DNA of 64,000 bases, from the NCBI GenBank assembly GCA_036941025.1, contig JAYMNP010000001.1, forward strand, positions 992,001-1,056,000, in the 5' to 3' direction. Position numbers and translations under genes: made by a program. A model generated the notes under the pieces. It was given only the letters and a program-made list of their open reading frames with translations. It had not been told where the DNA came from and made no database searches. This document shows positions 25,772-33,830 of the stretch, one piece after another (the stretch's first letter is position 1; every line of letters starts with the position of its first letter). Source of the DNA: Lachnospiraceae bacterium JLR.KK002. GTDB lineage: Bacteria > Bacillota > Clostridia > Lachnospirales > Lachnospiraceae.

Positions 25772-25955
25772 CTGTCCTGACAGAGAAAGCCGGATAATGG
25801 GATGGAATTGCAGGCATGCTGCAGGAAGTAAGTTTCCCTGTAATCCTGCCCCTTTATCTGGCAGCATATCCAAACATGGAAAAGAACCTGAATCAACTAT
25901 GATACCGGAATATATATTATAACTCTGAACCATGAAAGAAAGGGAGGGAAAGATT

Positions 25956-26597
25956 ATGAGCCATACAGAACAGAAAATAACCGCTGCTATTTACTGCAGG
26001 GTAAGCACCAGGGAGCAGGCGGAAGAAGGCTACAGTATCGGGGAGCAGGAGCGTCTGATAAGGGAATACTGCATGAAGCAGGGCTATGAAGTCTACAAGG
26101 TCTTTTCTGACGCCGGAATCAGCGGAAAAGACATTGCCCACAGGCCAGCCATACAGGAACTGTTAAAAGAAGCCGCAGAAAAGAAGTTTGATATCGTGAT
26201 GTCATGGAAAATCAACCGCTTAAGCCGGGAACTGGAAGACGCCATAAAGATTGTGAACACGCTGGACAGATACGGGATAGCTTACCGCTCTTATTCCGAG
26301 CCTTTTGAATCCGATATACCGGCAGGGAAAATGCAGTTCCAGATGATGGCATTGGTGGGGGAGTTTGAGCGAAATACCATTGCACAGAATGTAAAAATGG
26401 GGATGAAAGCCAAAGCCCGTGCAGGGGAGTGGTGCGGAGGGATTGCGCCTTTGGGTTACCATTGGGTTCCTATGGAGGGAACGGAAGATTTCCGTAATTA
26501 CCCGCAGGGTAAAGGCATATGCGGCCACAACAGGAAGTGGGAAAACTGTGCCGCAGATTATGCTGCAGGGAAACCGGGTCAGGAAATGGGGATTTGA
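25956..26597 (+). pseudogene. Serine recombinase, cut after the catalytic domain
   Basis: From ATG 25956 after AGGGAGGGAAAG. About 170 residues are a normal resolvase catalytic domain: AIYCRVSTREQAEEGYSIGEQ with the nucleophilic Ser, MSWKINRLSREL, and MMALVGEFERNTIAQN. The recombinase domain stops after about GIAPLGYHWVP, where the sequence becomes the 3-prime end of a SymE-like gene read in another frame, and a stop follows. Large serine recombinases need their C-terminal DNA-binding parts, so this one is probably inactive. It is unlike the recombinase at 4376 in sequence, so it came from a different lineage. Confidence 0.8.
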
Positions 26598-26658
26598 AGC
26601 GGGGTGCAGTATGCGTGTGGAGTGCTTCCCCAATAAGCTGGTTATTTTGAAAGAGTAA
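26481..26658 (+). pseudogene. 3-prime remnant of a SymE-like gene
   Basis: The last 180 nt match the end of the gene at 7782-8345 at both DNA and protein level: VITRRVKAYAATTGSG, VPQIMLQGNRVRKWGFEAG, and an identical NKLVILKE-type ending with KKLVILKE in the first copy. The 5-prime two thirds are missing and replaced by recombinase sequence. The conserved LxGxW motif has Arg for Trp here. This junction shows deletion between two neighbouring genes of a cassette like the one at 4.4-8.3 kb. Confidence 0.75.
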
Positions 26659-26792
26659 AAACCATAAAAGCAGAAGCATAGATGATTGTAATTTAGCCGG
26701 GGACTGTGTATAATAGAATCATAAGGAAAAAAGCAAGATTATGATATATACAGTTTCCCGGTAAGGAAGTGACAGAAAGCAGGTAAAACAAA

Positions 26793-27650
26793 ATGAATGG
26801 CAATGAAACAGAACAGATGGAAAGTATGGAAGACAGCCAAACAAGCTGGGAAGAATTAGGCATATCCAATGACTTCCTGTTTGGGAAAGTCATGCAGAAC
26901 CCGGAACTGTGTAAAGAATTGATACAGAGAATCCTGCCGGATTTAAAGATAGACCACGTAGAATACCCGGAATTACAAAAAAATATCAAACAGGATATAG
27001 ACGCAAAAAGTGTCAGACTGGATGTATATGTGAAAGATGAGAAAGCAGTTGTTTATGACATAGAAATGCAGGTAAGCGATACAAAAGAGCTTTCAAAAAG
27101 GAGCAGATATTATCAGAGCATGATAGACTTGCAGCTTATTGATAAAGGACAGTATTACAATGAATTAAACAGAAGCTATGTTATCTTTATCTGTCCGTTC
27201 GATGCATTTGGAAAGGGCAGGCACATCTATACATTTGAAAATATCTGTAAAGAAGATGACAGCATTTTTATGGGAGATGAAACAGTAAAGATATTCCTGA
27301 ACGCAAAGGGAACGATGGATGATGTCAGTAAGGAAGTAAAGGCATTTCTTGATTACATAACTGGTAAAAAACCAGCAGATTCCTATGTAGAGAAACTGGA
27401 AGAAGCGGTGAAAGAAGCAAAGAAAAACAGGGAATGGAGGCATGAATATATGACGTTGTTAATGAGAGACCAGGAAAATCAAAAAATTGGAGAAAAACGT
27501 GGAGAAAAACGTGGAGAAAAACGTGGAGAAGAAAAGATGTTTTTATTGATGGAAAGATTGATAGAAGATGGATGTTTTGATGATATTGCAAGAATGAAAA
27601 CAGATATTGAACATCGTCAAAAACTTTATGTAAAGTACCATATTATCTAA
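26793..27650 (+). CDS. Rpn-family PD-(D/E)XK nuclease
   Basis: 285 residues. Rpn proteins are DNA endonucleases related to transposases and linked to recombination and phage defence. N-terminal FLFGKVMQNPELCKELI is the family opener; the nuclease core shows KSVRLDVYVKDEKAVVYD then IEMQVSD with the catalytic D, E and Q. A 12-nt unit (GGAGAAAAACGT) repeats three times at 27489-27524, giving repeated GEKR in the hinge. GGAG at 27525-27528 lies ahead of an in-frame ATG at 27537, a possible internal start for a C-terminal fragment. Full length. Confidence 0.8.
   Translation: MNGNETEQMESMEDSQTSWEELGISNDFLFGKVMQNPELCKELIQRILPDLKIDHVEYPELQKNIKQDIDAKSVRLDVYVKDEKAVVYDIEMQVSDTKELSKRSRYYQSMIDLQLIDKGQYYNELNRSYVIFICPFDAFGKGRHIYTFENICKEDDSIFMGDETVKIFLNAKGTMDDVSKEVKAFLDYITGKKPADSYVEKLEEAVKEAKKNREWRHEYMTLLMRDQENQKIGEKRGEKRGEKRGEEKMFLLMERLIEDGCFDDIARMKTDIEHRQKLYVKYHII
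27489..27524 (+). repeat. Three tandem 12-nt units inside the Rpn gene
   Basis: GGAGAAAAACGT is present three times without change, followed by a diverged fourth unit. Each unit encodes GEKR, so copy number changes keep the reading frame and alter hinge length. Each unit also contains a GGAG ribosome-site core, just upstream of the internal ATG at 27537. Confidence 0.85.
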
Positions 27651-27753
27651 GAGCAGAAAGGAACAGGCAGAGCGTATCAAAATGTTCTGCCTTATCCGTA
27701 TTTCATAGCTTTTGGAAAGATGATCTTTAAAAGAGATTCATATTTAGGTATTT

Positions 27754-27777
27754 TACGTACTTAGGCATGTTATGGAC
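27754..27777 (+). repeat. Copy 1 of a CTTAGG intergenic motif
   Basis: Contains CGTACTTAGGCATGTTATGG. Related copies occur at about 27886-27918 and 29385-29420, each just downstream of, or between, Rpn-type reading frames. The common core is close to CRCTTAGGTAYG followed by TGTAGA or TATAGA. Probably duplicated together with Rpn units. Confidence 0.5.
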
Positions 27778-27932
27778 AGCCGTACCATAGGTAAAGGCGA
27801 AGTTTTGAGGAAGGGCAGAAAGTGCAGGAAAGCTAAGATTTAGGCGGGAAATAGAGGGTTGGCAAATGTTGTTTTAAGATAATATTTGACGAATTTATGC
27901 ACTTAGGTACGTTGTAGATGGGAGCGGAAATT

Positions 27933-28118
27933 ATGACATTGGAAATGCGGGATAGAGAAAAAAGGAAAGAAGGAGAAATTTATGGCATTATTAATGTGTG
28001 TAGAAAAAACAATTTTTCAGAAGAACGCATTATGAAAATATTGCAGGAAGAAGAAAAATTATCAGAAGAAAGTGCAAAAATATATCTTGAAGAAGCAGAA
28101 GAAGCTATAAAAAAATAG
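27933..28118 (+). CDS. Free-standing Rpn C-terminal module
   Basis: 61 residues from ATG 27933 with GGGAGCGG ahead. The end (FSEERIMKILQEEEKLSEES then a short helix) resembles the C-terminal helices of Rpn proteins, without the nuclease domain. In E. coli, a short C-terminal product made from within rpn genes inhibits the full nuclease. This orphan could be such an inhibitor or only a decayed tail; it directly follows an intact Rpn gene, preceded by a copy of the CTTAGG motif. Confidence 0.4.
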   Translation: MTLEMRDREKRKEGEIYGIINVCRKNNFSEERIMKILQEEEKLSEESAKIYLEEAEEAIKK

Positions 28119-28159
28119 ATAAGTATACAGTTTTCATAAAAAGCCTGTGTGAAATAATA

Positions 28160-28321
28160 TCAGATTTGAAAAAGGTAAATGCAGGTGATGATGCTATTGT
28201 ATTAAAGATACAGGATAAATTTCATTTTGATAAGGATGATGCAGAATTTTATTACGATTATGCTTTGAAAGCACATAAGGATAAAATAATGGGCGTCTAT
28301 GTTGTAGAGAGCTTAAAGTGA
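28160..28321 (+). pseudogene. Remnant of another Rpn C-terminus
   Basis: In one frame the DNA reads SDLKKVNAGDDAIVLKIQDK then FHFDKDDAEFYYDYALK, very like the end of the gene at 28385-29332 (LKDLQIADSIILNKIQEKFH). No start codon or ribosome site is present and no nuclease domain precedes it, so it is a fragment. Confidence 0.5.
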
Positions 28322-28384
28322 TAATAAGCTGGTTTGTTAGCATGGAATATGATAAAATGTAAACGAGAAGCAGGAGGTGAGGCC

Positions 28385-29332
28385 ATGAATACAGATGCTA
28401 CCATAGCGAAAAACATCCGTGTGGCTGATGAGAAAGCCAGTTATGATGCGGCCTGCAAGCGGCTGCTTTCGGAAAGGATTATTCTGGCATGGATTATGAA
28501 GAACTGCCTGGAAGAATACCGTGACTGTGATGTGGAAGAGATTGCGGAAAAATATATTGAAGGTACACCACAGGTGGGCGAAGTGGCAGTTGCCCCGGAT
28601 GAATCCAACCGTGTTTCTATGATACAGGGAGCCGGAAACGAAGATACTTCTCTAACGGAGGGAACTGTTACCTATGATATCCGCTTTCTTGCAATAGCTC
28701 CTGTATCCGGGGAATTGATTCGTTTAATTATCAATATAGAAGCCCAGAATGATTTTTATCCGGGTTATCCGCTGATAAAGAGGGGAATCTATTACTGTAG
28801 CCGGATGATTTCCGCCCAATATGGAACAGAGTTTACAAATTCCCACTATGAGAATATCAAAAAAGTATACAGCATATGGATTTGCATGAATCCGCCAAAG
28901 AGCCGTGAAAACAGCATTACACGTTATTATATTGCGGAAGAAAATCTGGTAGGCAGTGTAAAGGAACGAAAAGCAGATTATGATTTGATGGCGGCTGTCA
29001 TGATATGTCTTGGGAAAGAAGGAGATTCGGGTACAGATTTATTAAAACTGTTGAATGTGCTTCTGTCCACGGAGACAGGTTCACAGGACAAATGCCAGAT
29101 ATTGGAAGAAGATTTTCATATTAGAATGACTCAGACGTTGGAAAGTGAGGTGTCGCTTATGTGTAATTTAAGTAAGGGTGTGGAGGAGAAAGGAATTGAA
29201 AAGGGAAGACAGGAAGGAATAATAGCTATGGTATCAGCATTAAAGGATTTACAAATTGCAGATAGCATTATTTTGAATAAAATCCAGGAAAAGTTTCATT
29301 TGGCGGAAGAAACAGCAAAAATGTATTTGTAA
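28385..29332 (+). CDS. Rpn-like PD-(D/E)XK nuclease family transposase
   Basis: 315 residues from ATG 28385 after AGGAGGTGAGG. Family of putative transposases with a PD-(D/E)XK nuclease fold: KRLLSERIILAWIMKNCLEE at the N-terminus, then TYDIRFLAIAP and RLIINIEAQNDFYPGYPL with the catalytic D, E and Q, and GIYYCSRMIS. It differs in subgroup from the Rpn at 26793. An in-frame ATG at 29228 lies downstream of AGGAAGG, another possible internal start giving a 34-residue C-terminal piece. Role in recombination or defence is inferred from the family. Confidence 0.75.
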   Translation: MNTDATIAKNIRVADEKASYDAACKRLLSERIILAWIMKNCLEEYRDCDVEEIAEKYIEGTPQVGEVAVAPDESNRVSMIQGAGNEDTSLTEGTVTYDIRFLAIAPVSGELIRLIINIEAQNDFYPGYPLIKRGIYYCSRMISAQYGTEFTNSHYENIKKVYSIWICMNPPKSRENSITRYYIAEENLVGSVKERKADYDLMAAVMICLGKEGDSGTDLLKLLNVLLSTETGSQDKCQILEEDFHIRMTQTLESEVSLMCNLSKGVEEKGIEKGRQEGIIAMVSALKDLQIADSIILNKIQEKFHLAEETAKMYL

Positions 29333-29533
29333 GTATAATAGACAGAGCATTTATAGGTGCCCTGCCTTGTTTGAGAGAATAATATAGGGCTAATTTTCGC
29401 GCTTAGGTATGATATAGAGAACCATATCGTAAGCGTTAAATAAGAACGTGTAGTGAAATATTTAGCTTTCTCCTGTAAACTTAGGGTTAGAGTTTTTAGT
29501 GTTTTTTAATAAAACTGACACCACTTTACAACT

Positions 29534-30103
29534 TTATAAATAATATCCCTGATGCTGAATCAGTTGTTTTAAAACCTTAATGATAGCTTTTGATTTTATG
29601 TGTGTTTCGGCTTTTTTCACGAAAATGGAATAAAATACCTGCTGGCGAATTTGTTCGCTCAGTACGAAACGAAATTCCTGGACGCTTTCTGTCTGGTATT
29701 TGGAAAACGTCTTGTCCTGATACGGCAAAAGTTTCATTGCACAATACGCTATGTTGATTAGATTGACAAGCATTTCTATTCCTTTGCGGCTCCGCACCAT
29801 GTAGCTGCATAATGACCAGAAGGTTTTCTGTTCGTAATAACTAACTTCGATGTTCCACCGAAAAGCATAAAGCATCAGAGGTATAAACTGCATACGGCTG
29901 CTTCCTGTCTGATTCAGTGGGGATTTTTCCTGCCAGGCACAGAATATTTGCAGCTGTTCTGGAAAAACTGTGCTGAAATATAAACGCCTGCCACCATTTT
30001 CCTTGTCCGCTGATGTAACATATGCCAAGACTGTCCTTTTGCCAAAAATGTTTGTAAGGACACGACGCACAGCCATGTAATAGCCTCCAATTGATATTGT
30101 CAA
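29534..30103 (-). pseudogene. C-terminal part of a DDE transposase
   Basis: About 189 residues. FRWNIEVSYYEQKTFWSL carries the final catalytic Glu of an IS4-like DDE transposase; the part with the earlier acids is missing. The upstream end stops at the border of the IS3-family element at about 30108, so that insertion split or truncated it. No continuation was recognised beyond 31450, so additional deletion is likely. Confidence 0.65.
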
Positions 30104-30139
30104 TATTGGTTGACACTTTTTTTACAAGGATATGAACGC

Positions 30140-31048
30140 CTAAGCTGCAATCCCCAGAGATTCATAATATCTCTGTCGTTTAACCATAGGAGGAAGTCCC
30201 TCATTGGCTGAGCATATCCTCCTGTTATTCCAGTAGCTGATGAAGTATCTCCAGATGAGTGTCTTTAGTTCCTCAATGGTCATTTCTTCCGTATTATGAC
30301 GGTCATAGAGGAGTTCCTCCTTCATCCTCGCCCACATGCTCTCACACCGGGCATTGTCATGGCAGCGTCCCCCTGCACTGTTCATGCTCTGGCGGATGCC
30401 ATATTTGGCAGCTGCTTTCCGGTAAGCTTCGCTGGTGTACTGCGTTCCACGGTCAGAGTGGATAATGGCTCCCCTGAGCGCCGGATACGAGTGGACGGCA
30501 TTGTCAAGGGTTCGTTTACATAATACCGCTTTCATATTTGTATCCATCGCCAGCCCGAGGACTGCAGCATCATAGCAGTCAAATATGGCAGATACATAAA
30601 GTTTTCCGTCTTTTGCCTTGATTTCGGTTATGTCCGTGACGCATTTTTTCAGTGGCTCTGCAGATTTGAAATCCCGTTTCAGCAGGTCATCCGATTTGCG
30701 TGCTTCACGGTCAGCTTTGGTAATTCCGTTCGGTTTGCGTTTCGGGCGGTGGCTGAGTCCGGTTTCCTTCATGATGCGGTAAACGGTTCTTTCGCCGGGA
30801 ATGCGGACTCCTTCCGGCTGTTTCAGAAGAAGCGCCTGATACATACGGATTCTTCCGCAGGCATCGTTGCATTCATCCTCTGATACGATTGTCCGCATGG
30901 CATCAGCTAAAGCCTGATATTTCCACGGGCGGTCTTTGTTTGCCAGATATTTATAAAACCCCTGCCGTGTTACTTTTAACATCCGGCAGTAAAAAGAAAT
31001 CTTCCCCTTGATAACGCCGTCCTCGGTTTTTATAGCAATGAACATCAT
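30140..31048 (-). CDS. IS3-family transposase OrfB
   Basis: 302 residues, an rve-type integrase. Upstream HTH_21-like part (RIMKETGLSHRPKRKPNG), then KKCVTDITEIKAKDGKLYVS with the first D, GAIIHSDRGTQYTSEAYRK with the second, and SMWARMKEELLYDRHN with the Glu. It catalyses strand transfer. Its first codon overlaps the end of OrfA by 4 nt, a frame relation allowing a programmed -1 fusion product as in other IS3 elements, although a slippery site was not identified with certainty. Confidence 0.92.
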   Translation of the reverse strand: MMFIAIKTEDGVIKGKISFYCRMLKVTRQGFYKYLANKDRPWKYQALADAMRTIVSEDECNDACGRIRMYQALLLKQPEGVRIPGERTVYRIMKETGLSHRPKRKPNGITKADREARKSDDLLKRDFKSAEPLKKCVTDITEIKAKDGKLYVSAIFDCYDAAVLGLAMDTNMKAVLCKRTLDNAVHSYPALRGAIIHSDRGTQYTSEAYRKAAAKYGIRQSMNSAGGRCHDNARCESMWARMKEELLYDRHNTEEMTIEELKTLIWRYFISYWNNRRICSANEGLPPMVKRQRYYESLGIAA

Positions 31049-31386
31049 TCTCTGCCTTTTACAGACTTCCGACGGCTGGCGGCGAAAAAAGCGCTTGCTT
31101 CCTCAAGAAATTCATTTTCCTCTTTCAGACGGCGGATTTCTTTTTCCTGATCCCTGACCTGTCTGCGTAGAACTGTCAGTTCCTCTGCGAGACTCATGGC
31201 TGTCTGGGGCGTATGGGAACCAGGGCCGGCATCCAGCCGTCCTTCCCTGGCTGCTTTTGTCCATGCGTACATGGTATTTTCGGGAATTCCTAATTCAGCA
31301 GCCGCTTTTGCACCGCCGATTTCTTTTGCCAGTTTCACGGCCTGGATTTTGAAATCCATGTCGTATTTCCTTTGTTTTTTTGCCAT
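31045..31386 (-). CDS. IS3-family transposase OrfA
   Basis: 113 residues: a helix-turn-helix (KIQAVKLAKEIGGAKAAAEL then IPENTMYAWTKAA) followed by a leucine-zipper-like coil (LAEELTVLRRQVRDQEKEIR). It binds the terminal inverted repeats and modulates OrfB. The start has AGGAGG upstream on the minus strand. Intact. Confidence 0.9.
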   Translation of the reverse strand: MAKKQRKYDMDFKIQAVKLAKEIGGAKAAAELGIPENTMYAWTKAAREGRLDAGPGSHTPQTAMSLAEELTVLRRQVRDQEKEIRRLKEENEFLEEASAFFAASRRKSVKGRE

Positions 31387-31453
31387 TGTAGTTGCCTCCT
31401 TATTTCTCTTTGATTATACATCAAATCCTTGAGTATAAGATGTCAACTAAAAT

Positions 31454-31633
31454 GATACAACATCAAACCTGGAACTGTATCAGCTTCTTCTTGATATTGC
31501 CAATAAATCAGGAAAAATTGAGTGCGAGATACTGGAAGATGAAAACGTGATGTATATGGCAAACTGGACAGACGGATGGAGGACAACCATCACTCCCAAT
31601 CGTTTAAGTGGCAGCAGAATCAGAAAAAAATAA
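31454..31633 (+). pseudogene. Orphan C-terminal frame cut by the IS3 element
   Basis: An open frame beginning at the IS border reads ELYQLLLDIANKSGKIECEI then MYMANWTDGWRTT and ends with a lysine-rich tail at the stop 31631-31633. There is no start codon signal. It looks like the end of a gene whose front was removed by the insertion. No family is recognised. The rest of 31387-31790 holds the IS end, a terminator and a promoter. Confidence 0.4.
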
Positions 31634-31662
31634 AACCAGGAAAATAAACAGAAAACTAAAAG

Positions 31663-31709
31663 AACTGAACGTGCCTTAGAAGAGTTCATAAGGTGCGTTC
31701 AGTTTTTTA
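31663..31709 (+). terminator. Rho-independent terminator
   Basis: AACTGAACGTGCCTTA pairs with TAAGGTGCGTTCAGTT around a short loop, followed by TTTTTT. It marks the end of the accessory region and insulates the envelope locus. Confidence 0.85.
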
Positions 31710-31719
31710 TCATTTATTG

Positions 31720-31747
31720 TTGAATTATATCGTCAATATGATATAAT
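31720..31747 (+). promoter_or_regulatory. Promoter of the envelope locus
   Basis: TTGAAT at 31720-31725, 16 nt, TATAAT at 31742-31747, with the ATG of the first gene 44 nt downstream. Confidence 0.6.
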
Positions 31748-31790
31748 TTTACATGCAGGCTATAAAAAATGAAGAAGGAAGGAAAAGTTT

Positions 31791-33791
31791 ATGAAGAAAA
31801 AGAAATTTGCGGCTCGTATCTGTGCATGTTTACTGGCGGCAAGTCTCAGTGTTGCAGACACATTGCCGTCATTTGCGGCCTCCGTATGGAAAGAGTCGGC
31901 TGGGGATAAGCAGCAGACTGAGGAAGCAGCCGATGAAAACATCCGTTTTGCAGAAGATATGGAGACGGCCGCAGAACCGGAAGAAATTCAGCCGGAATCT
32001 GAAGGGGGAATATCTGACATTCCGGAGGCGGATTTGAAACAGACGAATGAAACCGGAACTGAAATCAGCTCAGAACCGGAAACTGCTTCAGAACCGGGAA
32101 CAGAAGCAGGACAGGAAACAGCATCCGGTCTGCAGGTGAGCAGCGACGGACAGGTTTATCTGGACGGCGTACTTTATAACGGTTATTATCTGGACAGTGC
32201 CGGAATTCTGTATCTGGCAGCCAATGGAGTACCGGCGGTAAAAACCGGAACCGTAAGCGCAGGAACTGCATATTACAGTATGCCGGAGAACGGAATGAAG
32301 ACATTTGCAGCTCAGACGGTATTTGTGGGAGGAAAGATTTATACCGGTTACTATCTGGATGTGGATGGAATTCTGTACACAGTGACCGGCGGAGCAGCAG
32401 AAGTGAAGACCGGAACGGTAGACGCCAGAAGTACATATTACAGTATGCCGGAGAACGGGATGATAACCCTGCCTGCCCGGACAGTGTACGTTGCAGGAAA
32501 GGTGTATACCGGATATTATCTGGACGCCGACGGAATTCTGTACACAGTAACAGGCGGAGTTCCGGAGCCGGAAACCAGAATTATGAGTGCGGGAACCGCA
32601 TATTACAGCATTCCGGACAATGGAATGGCCACGCTTCCGAAAGAGACTGTATATGTGGATGGAAACGTGTATACGGGGAATTATCTGAACAGCAAACAGA
32701 AGATGTACAGTGTGAAGAAAGGAACCCCCACCCTGAAAACCGGAATCCTGAAAAAAGGAAGTAAATATTACAGTTATAAGGATAAGAAGAAACAGAAGCT
32801 GTCGAAAGAGACCTTATATGTCAAAGGTAAAGCATATACAGGGAATTATCTGAACAGCAAACAGAAGATGTACAGTGTGAAAAAGGGAACCCGTACTCTG
32901 AAAACCGGAATCCTGAAAAAAGGAAGTAAATATTACAGTTACAGTGCGGGAAAAACCAGAAAGCTGTCAAAAGAAACCTTATATGTCAAAGGAAAAACTT
33001 ACACCGGGTACTACCTGAACAGTAAAAACAGGATGTACACTGCGAAAAAGGGAACATGTACCCTGGAAACCGGAATCCTGAAGGCCGGAACCCAATATTA
33101 TGGGTATAAAGCAGGAAAAAATCAGAAGCTGTCAAAAGATACTCTGTATGTGGATGGAAAAGTGTACACAGGATATTATCAGGACAGCGGAAATCTTATG
33201 TACAGTGTAAATAAAGGAACCTGCTCACCGGTTACTGCAACACTGAATGCCGGCACCGGTTATTACAGCCAGAATGCAAAAAAAATACAGACACTTTCCG
33301 CAACCACCGTGTATATAAATGGAAAAGCAATGGAAGGAATGAGTCCGGAATCCCTGGAAACGCTGCTGAGAGCGCAGGCGGTTGTGGCAGGTATCACAAA
33401 TGACAGCATGACGAAAGAACAAAAACTGAGAGTCTGCTTTGACTACGTGAAAGAGGCTTACCTGGAAATCAAGCCGAGAATCCCTCATTATCTTGGTATG
33501 GACTGGCCGGTGATTTATGCAAATGATATGTTTGTAAACGGAGCCGGCAACTGCTGCAGTTACGCGGCGGCATTTGCATATATGGCAAAGGCCATTGGAT
33601 ACGACGAAGTATACTGCTGCAACAGCGGCGGTCACGGATGGGCTGAAATTGACGGACTGATTTATGACCCGGAATGGAGCAAATGGCATCATGTCTATAA
33701 CTACTTTGCCCTCAGCTATGATACCCCTACGGACCAGGGCTACAAAGGAGCCATCGGAGCCGGAAAACCCTGGATGCGCGTGAAAATCTGA
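31791..33791 (+). CDS. Secreted repeat protein with transglutaminase-like domain
   Basis: 666 residues. A signal peptide (KKKKFAARICACLLAASLS, cleavage near FAAS) is followed by an acidic low-complexity linker, then about seven tandem repeats of about 55 residues from roughly residue 120 to 510. Each repeat follows LYVKGKxYTGYYLNS, MYSVKKGT, LKTGILKKGSKYYSY. The C-terminal 150 residues are transglutaminase-like: GAGNCCSYAAAFAYMAKAIG with the Cys, GGHGWAEIDG with the His, and LIYDPEW with the Asp. Probable role: wall-associated crosslinking or hydrolysis. The repeats are likely wall or glycan binding. Heads a four-gene envelope locus. Confidence 0.8.
   Translation: MKKKKFAARICACLLAASLSVADTLPSFAASVWKESAGDKQQTEEAADENIRFAEDMETAAEPEEIQPESEGGISDIPEADLKQTNETGTEISSEPETASEPGTEAGQETASGLQVSSDGQVYLDGVLYNGYYLDSAGILYLAANGVPAVKTGTVSAGTAYYSMPENGMKTFAAQTVFVGGKIYTGYYLDVDGILYTVTGGAAEVKTGTVDARSTYYSMPENGMITLPARTVYVAGKVYTGYYLDADGILYTVTGGVPEPETRIMSAGTAYYSIPDNGMATLPKETVYVDGNVYTGNYLNSKQKMYSVKKGTPTLKTGILKKGSKYYSYKDKKKQKLSKETLYVKGKAYTGNYLNSKQKMYSVKKGTRTLKTGILKKGSKYYSYSAGKTRKLSKETLYVKGKTYTGYYLNSKNRMYTAKKGTCTLETGILKAGTQYYGYKAGKNQKLSKDTLYVDGKVYTGYYQDSGNLMYSVNKGTCSPVTATLNAGTGYYSQNAKKIQTLSATTVYINGKAMEGMSPESLETLLRAQAVVAGITNDSMTKEQKLRVCFDYVKEAYLEIKPRIPHYLGMDWPVIYANDMFVNGAGNCCSYAAAFAYMAKAIGYDEVYCCNSGGHGWAEIDGLIYDPEWSKWHHVYNYFALSYDTPTDQGYKGAIGAGKPWMRVKI
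32152..33325 (+). repeat. Tandem 165-nt coding repeats
   Basis: About seven units of 165 nt within the secreted protein gene. Units 4 and 5 (about 32678-32784 and 32843-32949) are nearly identical at DNA level, indicating recent duplication, while the first three are more diverged. Unit number is likely to vary between strains and could confuse short-read assembly. Confidence 0.85.
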
Positions 33792-33830
33792 TGAGATAAT
33801 GTGAGATAGTTTCGGAACAGAGGAGAAAAA

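Larger units (their letters stand above)
30108..31449 (-). mobile_element. IS3-family insertion sequence
   Basis: About 1.34 kb with two overlapping genes on the minus strand. Imperfect terminal inverted repeats are visible: TTGGTTGACAC at 30106-30116 and, on the opposite strand at the far end, TTAGTTGACATC. Ends are approximate because the terminal bases differ. A target duplication was not evident. It separates a truncated transposase from an orphan C-terminal frame at 31454-31633. Confidence 0.8.

Noticed and set aside
31791..33325. Regular repeats resembling a CRISPR array
   Set aside because: The 165-nt units are in frame, encode a conserved 55-residue motif, and have no short repeat/unique spacer pattern; no cas genes are present.
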